A model generated the notes under the pieces. It was not told the origin of the DNA. It was given only the letters and a program-made list of their open reading frames with translations, and did no database searches. Shown here piece by piece: positions 1-5,207 of a stretch of 8,005 bases of DNA. The DNA lies in NCBI GenBank assembly GCA_900771305.1, contig CAAGNL010000320.1, positions 1-8,005 on the forward strand, written 5' to 3'. Position 1 is the stretch's first letter, and each line of letters begins with the position of its first letter. The DNA comes from Kiritimatiellia bacterium. Lineage in GTDB: Bacteria > Verrucomicrobiota > Kiritimatiellia > RFP12 > UBA1067. The position numbers and the translations under genes are program-made.

Positions 1-285
1 CGCACCATCGTCCTCGCGCTTGAGGCGGTAGCTGCCGTCCTCCGCGCGATCCAGCGCCTTCTCAAGCATTCCCTCGATGCGGGCGACGTCGAAGGGCCAC
101 TTCGTCGCATCGGCCCCGGGATCGGTCTCCAGGCGCATCGGCTTCTTCGGGGCGACGAAGTTCTCCCGTGCGTCCAGCATGCGCGAGACGAGCGACCGCG
201 GCAGAGGGGTGGTCTCGGCCAGAGCGGCGCCACAGCACAGAAGCAAGGCTACCAAGAGAGCGACTTTCAGCACGGGCTTTTCCAT
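1..285 (-). CDS. Secreted protein of unknown function, N-terminal part (truncated by window edge)
   Basis: An open frame of 95 codons starts at ATG 285-283 and runs without a stop off the left edge, so only the N-terminus is visible. It begins MEKPVLKVALLVALLL, followed by CCGAALA and then ETTPLP. This is a clear Sec signal peptide: a positive start, a hydrophobic core of about 15 residues, and an ALA|E signal peptidase I site near residue 23. The two cysteines do not form a good lipobox because the residue before each is Leu or Cys. The visible mature part is charged, with the segments RSLVSRMLDARENFVAPKKP and WPFDVARIEGMLEKALD, and suggests an amphipathic helical domain. I recognise no family. 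The same frame is closed upstream by TGA at 334-336, and ATG 285 is the only ATG in between. The Shine-Dalgarno sequence is weak. It lies 73 nt after yggS on the same strand and may be the last gene of the operon or have its own promoter. The signal peptide makes a real gene likely. Confidence 0.7.
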   Translation of the reverse strand, partial: MEKPVLKVALLVALLLCCGAALAETTPLPRSLVSRMLDARENFVAPKKPMRLETDPGADATKWPFDVARIEGMLEKALDRAEDGSYRLKREDDGA

Positions 286-318
286 CCAGTCAATTGGGAC
301 AACAAGCGTACTACAACG

Positions 319-333
319 AGAGGCGCAGCCTCT
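319..333 (-). other. Small GC hairpin between yggS and the next gene
   Basis: AGAGGC and GCCTCT form a 6-bp stem around a 3-nt loop, 26 nt after the yggS stop codon. No run of U follows on the transcribed strand, so it does not meet the pattern of an intrinsic terminator. It could slow RNA decay, attenuate read-through weakly, or be chance. Next to it on the minus strand is a short direct repeat (GGTTGAT then GGTTGAA, 334-348). No convincing promoter is visible in this 73-nt gap. Confidence 0.3.
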
Positions 334-358
334 TCAACCATCAACCTAGACCTTCGAT

Positions 359-1132
359 CTAATCCATCACCCGATCGAATTCACCCCCGCCCTCACCGCT
401 TTCGCCGGCATCGCCCGCATCCACGGAGCGCGTGGGCTTCGCCTTGGGGCGTTCACCGAAGAGAACCGTGCCGAGGCGGATCCAGGTGGCGCCCTCCTCG
501 ACGGCAATTCGATAGTCATTCGTCATCCCCATCGAAAGGCGCGGCAGGGAGACGCCGAATTCGGCCTCCATGGCATCGCGCAGGTCACGCAACCCCGCGA
601 AGACGGGGCGTGTCTCCTCGATCTTCTCCGCGGGCGTGAACGGCGCCATCGTCATGAAGCCCTCGAGCGTGAGGTTCGGGCACGCGAGGGCGCGTTCGAC
701 CGCAGCGGGCACGTCATCCGGCCGCATCCCGTCCTTCGACCGTTCGCCGCTCATGTTGACTTCGAGCAAGATGCTGGGACGCGCCCCGATCTCCTCCGCA
801 ATCGTCTGGATGCGGTCAATCAGGGAAATGGAATCAACGGAGTGGAACGTGGAGAAGAGTCCCAGTGCGGGACGCACCTTGTTCTTCTGAAGATGTCCAA
901 TGAGGTGCCACTCGGGACCCGACACGGACATCGGCTGCTTCCAGGCAGCCTCCTGCACCTTGTTTTCGCCAACGATGCGGAGACCGGCGTCCCACGCCTC
1001 GCGCACGACGTCGGGGCCGTGCGTCTTCGTGACGGCGATGATCTCCACATCATCCAGGCGCCTGCCTGATTTCAGGCAGGCGTCGGCGATCGTGGCATTC
1101 ACTTCGGAAAGGATGTCCGAGAGGTCACGCAT
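359..1132 (-). CDS. yggS: YggS/PLPBP-family pyridoxal 5'-phosphate-binding protein
   Basis: A 257-residue member of the YggS/PROSC (PLPBP) family: single-domain fold-type III PLP proteins without known catalytic activity that act in vitamin B6 and amino-acid homeostasis in the cytoplasm. Visible family marks are IIAVTKT (Lys36, the expected PLP Schiff-base lysine), VGENKVQE (54-61), WHLIGHLQKNK (75-85), FHSVDS (96-101), EVNMSGERSKDG (124-135), GFMTMAP (158-164) and, near the phosphate site, LSMGMTNDYRIAVEEGATWIRLG (199-221). In that last motif the common MGMS-D is MGMTND. After the usual end (TVLFGER, about residue 228) there is an extra hydrophilic tail of about 30 residues rich in Gly, Asp and Glu. 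ATG 1132 lies 2 nt after the lpxD stop, with AAGG at 1140-1143 spaced 7 nt away, so translation is probably coupled to lpxD. A perfect inverted repeat lies inside codons 17-25. Family assignment is firm; a specific physiological role cannot be read from the sequence. Confidence 0.95.
   Translation of the reverse strand: MRDLSDILSEVNATIADACLKSGRRLDDVEIIAVTKTHGPDVVREAWDAGLRIVGENKVQEAAWKQPMSVSGPEWHLIGHLQKNKVRPALGLFSTFHSVDSISLIDRIQTIAEEIGARPSILLEVNMSGERSKDGMRPDDVPAAVERALACPNLTLEGFMTMAPFTPAEKIEETRPVFAGLRDLRDAMEAEFGVSLPRLSMGMTNDYRIAVEEGATWIRLGTVLFGERPKAKPTRSVDAGDAGESGEGGGEFDRVMD
1059..1082. repeat. Perfect 11-bp inverted repeat inside yggS
   Basis: CGCCTGCCTGA (1059-1069) and its exact reverse complement TCAGGCAGGCG (1072-1082) are separated by two bases. 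In yggS mRNA this would fold into a very stable GC-rich hairpin about 50 nt after the start codon, covering codons 17-25 (ACLKSGRR). Compared from memory with E. coli YggS, this stretch aligns without extra residues between the N-terminal helix and the PLP-lysine strand, so it does not look like a simple inserted cassette. No second copy was noticed in the window. Whether it is a dispersed repeat, a regulatory hairpin or chance is open. Confidence 0.85.
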
Positions 1133-1134
1133 GA

Positions 1135-2169
1135 TCAGGCCTTCTTGAGCGCCTCGACCTCGGCCTTGAGCGCCTTGAGGTCGGCACGCGTCTTCTGGAT
1201 CATCTTCGGCGAGAGCGTGATCGCGGCCAGGTCCTTCATGGACATCGCGGGCGCGCCGATCACGTACTTGATCGAGCCGTCGAGCGACTGCGGCACGCCG
1301 GCCTGCGGACCCACCTGCACGCCATCGGCGATCTTGATGTGCCCGGAGATGCCGGCCTGGGCCCAGATGAGGCAGCCCGTGCCGATCTGCGTGGAGCCCG
1401 CGACGCCCGCCTGGGCGATGATGCCCGAGTAGCCCGCGACCTTCACGTTGTGGCCGATCTGCACCAGGTTGTCGATCTTCGTCATCGGTCCAATGTAGGT
1501 GCGGCCGATACGGGCGCGGTCAATCGTCGTGTTCGAGCCGATCTCCACGCCGTCGCCAAGCTCGACGATGCCGAGCTGCGGAATCTTCTCGATCTTCGGC
1601 ATGCCGTTCTCGAACGTGGTGTTGTAGCCGTAGCCGTCACCACCGAGGCGCACGCCGCAGTGGAGGATCACGCCGCGGCCGACCTTCGTGCCCTCGCGCA
1701 ACGTCACCTGGGGATAGATGTGGGTGCCGGCGCCGACGACGCAGTTCTCGCCAATGAAGACCTGTGCCTCGATTACACAGCCGTCGCCGATGACGGTGTT
1801 CTTCTCGATGACCGTATACGCGCCCACGTGGACGTTCGCGCCAAGCTTGACGCTGGGGTCGACGATCGCGGTGGGGTGAACGCCCGGCGCACGCTCCGGT
1901 GCGGGCGGCGCGAAGATCGCAGCCGCGGCCATGCAGGCGTGGTTCGGATCCGCCACACGGATGATCGAGCAGGGCGCGCCCTGCGTCCAGTCCGGCGGCA
2001 ACAGCACGCAGGAGGCCTTGGTGGTCTCCACGAGCTTGACATGCTTGGGATCCTTGCAGAAGCTCAGATCTCCGGGACGCGCCTCCTCGAGGCCGCCGCA
2101 GGCGGAGAGTTCGACATCGGCGCCCTCAAGGACGCCACCCAGCTTTTCGGCGAGTTCGGAAGCCTTCAT
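1135..2169 (-). CDS. lpxD: UDP-3-O-(3-hydroxyacyl)glucosamine N-acyltransferase LpxD
   Basis: A 344-residue LpxD, close to the E. coli length (341). It catalyses the third step of lipid A synthesis, moving a 3-hydroxyacyl chain from acyl carrier protein to the 2-amino group of UDP-3-O-acyl-glucosamine in the cytoplasm. The N-terminal uridine-binding domain is seen at about 1-98 (GDLSFCKDPKHVKLVETTKASCVLLPPD). It is followed by a left-handed beta-helix of hexapeptide repeats at about 99-300 (HPTAIVDPSVKLGANVHVGAY and onwards). The signature IDNLVQIGHNVKVAGYSGI places the catalytic histidine at 240, matching His239 of E. coli; GGDGYGY (176-182) is also typical. The C-terminus (about 322-344, LKALKAEVEALKKA) is a short helical segment. 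ATG 2169 lies 8 nt after the skp stop with a strong GAGGTG ribosome site overlapping that stop. Its neighbours bamA and skp are the classical ones. No fabZ or lpxA follows; yggS does, 2 nt downstream. Confidence 0.97.
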   Translation of the reverse strand: MKASELAEKLGGVLEGADVELSACGGLEEARPGDLSFCKDPKHVKLVETTKASCVLLPPDWTQGAPCSIIRVADPNHACMAAAAIFAPPAPERAPGVHPTAIVDPSVKLGANVHVGAYTVIEKNTVIGDGCVIEAQVFIGENCVVGAGTHIYPQVTLREGTKVGRGVILHCGVRLGGDGYGYNTTFENGMPKIEKIPQLGIVELGDGVEIGSNTTIDRARIGRTYIGPMTKIDNLVQIGHNVKVAGYSGIIAQAGVAGSTQIGTGCLIWAQAGISGHIKIADGVQVGPQAGVPQSLDGSIKYVIGAPAMSMKDLAAITLSPKMIQKTRADLKALKAEVEALKKA

Positions 2170-2172
2170 CGG

Positions 2173-2179
2173 TCACCTC
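2173..2179 (-). promoter_or_regulatory. Ribosome binding site of lpxD overlapping the skp stop codon
   Basis: GAGGTGA on the minus strand shares its first two bases with the TGA stop of skp (2178-2180) and ends 3 nt before the lpxD ATG; the GAGG core is 6 nt away. This fixes the lpxD start at 2169 and suggests that ribosomes finishing skp reinitiate on lpxD. Confidence 0.75.
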
Positions 2180-2744
2180 ACTTCGCGGCGTCGGCCTTCT
2201 TCTCGTGGCGCTTCGCGGGATCGACCTTCATCGCCTTGAGAATCTCGTCCGTGACGTCCAGCTTCTCGCTGGCGAAGGCGAGCATCGTCGAATCGGCGAT
2301 GAGATCGTAGCCGTTGTCCTTCGCATAGGCGTTGATCTTCGCGCGGATGTCCTCCGTCTCAAGCTTGAGGAGGCGCGTCTCGAGATCCGTGAGTTCGCCC
2401 TGGAAGTGCTGGGCGGAGGAACGGAGCTCCTGCTGCGCGGCGAGGAAGCGACGCTGCACATCCTCGAGCTTCTTCTGCGCGGCCGTCTTGGCGGACGCGG
2501 AAAGCATCGGATTCATGAGGTCGGCCTGGACCTTCTTGCCCTCGTCGGCAATCGCCTTCGCGGATTCCTGCTGCCGCTCGAGCTTGGCCTTGTAGTCCTT
2601 GTCGGTGGACTTCACGAGCGCCTTGTTGGACTCATGGTTCGGGTGCAGGCGCACCAGGTCCACCATGTTCACCGTGGCGATCTTCATCTCGGCCGCGCAG
2701 ACAGCGGCAACCGCAAGAACCATGCTCAGTACAATCTTCTTCAT
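2178..2744 (-). CDS. skp: Periplasmic chaperone of the Skp/OmpH family
   Basis: A 188-residue precursor, somewhat longer than E. coli Skp (161). It starts MKKIVLSMVLAVAAVCA, a signal peptide with likely cleavage near residues 17-18 (VCA|AE or CAA|EM). The mature start KIATVNMVDLVRLHPN matches the Skp/OmpH beginning (KIA-V-N...). It is followed by long charged helices at about 45-140 (ending LETRLLKLETEDIRAKINAYAKDNGYDLIADST), the tentacle-like coiled coils of the trimeric Skp fold. The final beta segment (YDLIADSTMLAF) and a Lys-rich tail (about 172-188) close the protein. Skp binds unfolded outer-membrane proteins in the periplasm and hands them to BamA, so its place between bamA and lpxD is expected. 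ATG 2744 has AAGGA at 2753-2757, 8 nt upstream. The 78-nt gap before it holds a 9-nt tandem repeat and might carry an internal promoter. Family identity rests on the overall pattern and gene order, because sequence similarity within Skp is low. Confidence 0.92.
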   Translation of the reverse strand: MKKIVLSMVLAVAAVCAAEMKIATVNMVDLVRLHPNHESNKALVKSTDKDYKAKLERQQESAKAIADEGKKVQADLMNPMLSASAKTAAQKKLEDVQRRFLAAQQELRSSAQHFQGELTDLETRLLKLETEDIRAKINAYAKDNGYDLIADSTMLAFASEKLDVTDEILKAMKVDPAKRHEKKADAAK

Positions 2745-2769
2745 CTTTTGATTCCTTTCAAGATCTTCT

Positions 2770-2802
2770 TCTAGAGATTCTAGAGATTCTAGGCAATCTA
2801 GG
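2770..2802. repeat. 9-nt tandem repeat in the bamA-skp intergenic gap
   Basis: On the plus strand TCTAGAGAT occurs twice in direct succession (2770-2778, 2779-2787), followed by two degenerate units that keep TCTAG in the same 9-nt register (2788-2796 and 2797 onwards). On the transcribed strand this gives two copies of TAGAAT, a hexamer one base from the bacterial -10 consensus, spaced 9 nt apart. The stretch is much richer in A+T than the flanking genes. It could be an internal promoter or operator region for skp-lpxD-yggS, or simply slippage-generated spacer; no good -35 element is visible. Confidence 0.7.
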
Positions 2803-2822
2803 ACCCCCAGAACTTCCCGTCG

Positions 2823-5195
2823 TCAGAAATCATATCCGATCGAGAAGGAGAACACCTTCTCGTCGACGTCCTCGTCCGGATCGACGACCGGCACGGCGAA
2901 GTCGAGACGAATCGGGAACTGCTCGAGGTCGAGGCGGAGGCCCACACCGACGGACCAACAGAACCAGTCCGTGTCGAAGTCGAAGTCGTCCTCGCCCACG
3001 CTGCCGAGATCGGAGAACGCGGCGAGGCGGAGCATCTTGACGACGGGCACGGAGTATTCCATGTTCATGCACCAGGAGGTCTGGCCGCCCCAGGCCGTGT
3101 AGTGGCCCTTCTTGTTCTCGCGGGCATAGATGCGCGGCGCGATTTCGCGGAAGTCGACACCACGGATGGACTTGGAACCACCGAGGAACAGACGATCGTA
3201 CAGGGCGAGGTCGTCGCCGCTGAAGGCGTCCAGCGTCTCGCCGCGCAGACCGATCTGGAACACGTGACCATACTTCTTCCACACGGGGAAGTACTTGCGG
3301 AAGTTGAAGCCGGCGCGCCAGAACTCATGGTCGCCGCCCACGATGTCGCCATAGAGCTTGACCGTGTGGCCCTGCGTCGGGAACATGAAGCGGTCACGCG
3401 TGTCGAGACGCCAGAACAGTTCGAGCGGGATCTCGACCTTGTCGCCGTTGCGATCCTCTTCCTCCTTCAGCATGCGGAACTGGTCACCACGCTTGGGATC
3501 GTAGTAGTAGCGATCGTCGACGTCATCGTACTCGATGTACTCGGCCGCGAGCGACACGCCGATGCGTCCGAACGCCTCCCACGTGGGCCAGAACTTGACC
3601 GGGTAGCTGAGCGTGACGGCAATGCCGTTGCGGATGACGTCGTAGTCGTCGAACCAACGCTGGCGACGGTAGGCCTCGACGGTCAGCTCGAGCTGACGGT
3701 CCAGGAACCACGGCTCCGTGACGGAGGCCTCGTAGGTCTGGACACGAGGACCGGCCTGCACACAGATGCGGCCCTTCTGTCCCGCGCCACGGAAACGCCA
3801 CGGACTGAAGAGGTCGAAGTTCGCCTCGCTCAGCTCGATCTGCCCGAACACGGAGCTTTCCGTACCGGCACCGATACCGATGAGGAAGTTGCCCGTGTTC
3901 TTCTCGGCAAGCTCGTAGACAAGGTCTCGCCGTTCGGGCTGACCGTCCTTCGCCTCGCCGCCGTCGACCTTCTCGAGGTAGTAGCGCACGCGCTCGAAGT
4001 AGCGGAGGTTCTCGAGGCGCTTCTTGGATCGCTCGGCCTTGTCCGCCAGCATGGGGTCGCCAGGCGAGAGGGCGATTTCACGGCGGATGACCTTGTCCAT
4101 CGTGTAGTCGTTTCCGCGGATCACCACGTTGTTGACGGTCACGGGCACGCCCTCCTCGACGACGAAGACGAGGTTGAGCGTTTCGGGGTCTTCCGTCGAG
4201 GGAAGGCGGCGCACGGTCACGTGCGTGTCGGCGAGGGCCGCGCGGCCGGAGCCGCAGAACACCTCAATCTCATGCGCGGCCTCATCCAGCGCGGTGGCAC
4301 CGGCCACGTCCCCGGGGGCGATGCGCTTCACGGCGCCCGCCACGACATCCGCCGGATAGGCCTTCACACCCGTCACGGAGATTTCGCCGACCTTGTAGCA
4401 GGGACCTTCGACGACCTGGAAGACGCGGACATTCTTGCCGTCCGCATTCGTCTTGACCTCGGGCTGCGAGACATCAACGTCGAGGAAACCGCGGTCACGG
4501 TAGAGCGCAACGACCCTGTCCCTCGCCTCCGCGAGCTCCTGGGGCGTGGCAGGCACGTCGCTGAACCAGCCGAGCGGATTCCACCAGGGGTACTGGTTGA
4601 AGGACGCGCGCAGGTCGTAGGCGTCGACAGCCTCGTTTCCGTCAAAATCGAACGAGGAGATCTCGACGCGCTCGCCCTCCTCGATCTCCATCGTGATCTT
4701 CACCGCGCCGGAGATGCCCTCCACGGGCTCGACGACGGGCTTCACCTTGACGTCGGAGAAGAACTTCTTCTGGTATTCACGGCGGATGCGTCCCGCGGCG
4801 GCGGCGATTTCCGATTCGCCGTACGCATAGCCGTCCTTCAGTTCGGAGAGCTTGGCGATCTTACCCTCATTCCAGTACTCGCAGCCCTTGACGACGAGCG
4901 GCCCCTGGAAGCGCATCTTGCGCTTCACCCAGTAGGTCACCTCGATGCCCTTGAGGCCCTGCTCGGCCTTGACGGTGATGTCGTCGAACTCGCCGGCGTC
5001 GCGGAGCGCACGCACGTCGCGGGCGCACTGGGCGGGATCGTACTCGTCGCCCACGCGAACCTGGCACCGCGCGGCGACGTCGCCGACATCGCCGGCGTCA
5101 CCATCGGCGGCCTTCACCTGGACGGACGAAACCTTCGCCGCCTGCGCCGCGAACACCGTCGCGGCAACCGTCATCGCAAGGATCAGTCGCTTCAT
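2823..5195 (-). CDS. bamA: Outer membrane protein assembly factor BamA (Omp85 family)
   Basis: A 790-residue BamA (E. coli 810), the central outer-membrane insertase for beta-barrel proteins. A signal peptide (MKRLILAMTVAATVFAAQA, residues 1-19 or 20) is followed by five POTRA domains at about 21-92, 94-175, 177-264, 266-351 and 352-433, and a 16-strand barrel at about 434-790. Typical marks are the WWNPLGWF...LYRDRGFLDVDV segment of POTRA3, VIRGNDYTMDKVIRREI and RYFERVRYYL of POTRA5, DTRDRFMFPTQG in the barrel, and a C-terminal FSFSIGYDF ending in Phe, the expected beta-signal. The loop-6 motif reads IRGV (residues 677-680) where V/I-R-G-F/Y is usual. POTRA1 carries a GDAGDVGDV low-complexity stretch (32-40). 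The reading frame extends 9 codons further upstream, but ATG 5195 is chosen because it has a strong ribosome site and starts the signal peptide directly. It lies 10 nt after glgP. The next gene, skp, is its chaperone partner. Confidence 0.97.
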   Translation of the reverse strand: MKRLILAMTVAATVFAAQAAKVSSVQVKAADGDAGDVGDVAARCQVRVGDEYDPAQCARDVRALRDAGEFDDITVKAEQGLKGIEVTYWVKRKMRFQGPLVVKGCEYWNEGKIAKLSELKDGYAYGESEIAAAAGRIRREYQKKFFSDVKVKPVVEPVEGISGAVKITMEIEEGERVEISSFDFDGNEAVDAYDLRASFNQYPWWNPLGWFSDVPATPQELAEARDRVVALYRDRGFLDVDVSQPEVKTNADGKNVRVFQVVEGPCYKVGEISVTGVKAYPADVVAGAVKRIAPGDVAGATALDEAAHEIEVFCGSGRAALADTHVTVRRLPSTEDPETLNLVFVVEEGVPVTVNNVVIRGNDYTMDKVIRREIALSPGDPMLADKAERSKKRLENLRYFERVRYYLEKVDGGEAKDGQPERRDLVYELAEKNTGNFLIGIGAGTESSVFGQIELSEANFDLFSPWRFRGAGQKGRICVQAGPRVQTYEASVTEPWFLDRQLELTVEAYRRQRWFDDYDVIRNGIAVTLSYPVKFWPTWEAFGRIGVSLAAEYIEYDDVDDRYYYDPKRGDQFRMLKEEEDRNGDKVEIPLELFWRLDTRDRFMFPTQGHTVKLYGDIVGGDHEFWRAGFNFRKYFPVWKKYGHVFQIGLRGETLDAFSGDDLALYDRLFLGGSKSIRGVDFREIAPRIYARENKKGHYTAWGGQTSWCMNMEYSVPVVKMLRLAAFSDLGSVGEDDFDFDTDWFCWSVGVGLRLDLEQFPIRLDFAVPVVDPDEDVDEKVFSFSIGYDF

Positions 5196-5200
5196 TGTCT

Positions 5201-5207
5201 CTCCCTC
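5201..5207 (-). promoter_or_regulatory. Ribosome binding site of bamA overlapping the glgP stop codon
   Basis: GAGGGAG on the minus strand starts inside the TGA stop of glgP (5206-5208) and ends 5 nt before ATG 5195. It decides the bamA start against the longer frame beginning at 5222, and it implies that glgP and bamA are read from one mRNA with likely translational coupling. Confidence 0.75.

Noticed and set aside
77..362. Two overlapping plus-strand frames of 90 and 64 codons near the left end
   Set aside because: The minus-strand frame across 1-285 encodes a clear signal peptide, whereas the plus-strand products are Arg/Ser-rich and without features.
1339..2310. A 323-codon plus-strand frame opposite lpxD
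   Set aside because: It mirrors the hexapeptide-repeat codons of lpxD and crosses the skp-lpxD junction. The protein is an Ala/Asp/Val/Arg-rich artefact.
3682..3697. A perfect 16-bp palindrome (GTCAGCTCGAGCTGAC) in bamA
   Set aside because: It arises from ordinary codons for Gln-Leu-Glu-Leu-Thr in a barrel strand. One such 8-bp-arm palindrome in 8 kb is not surprising, and it has no repeat partner or conserved context.
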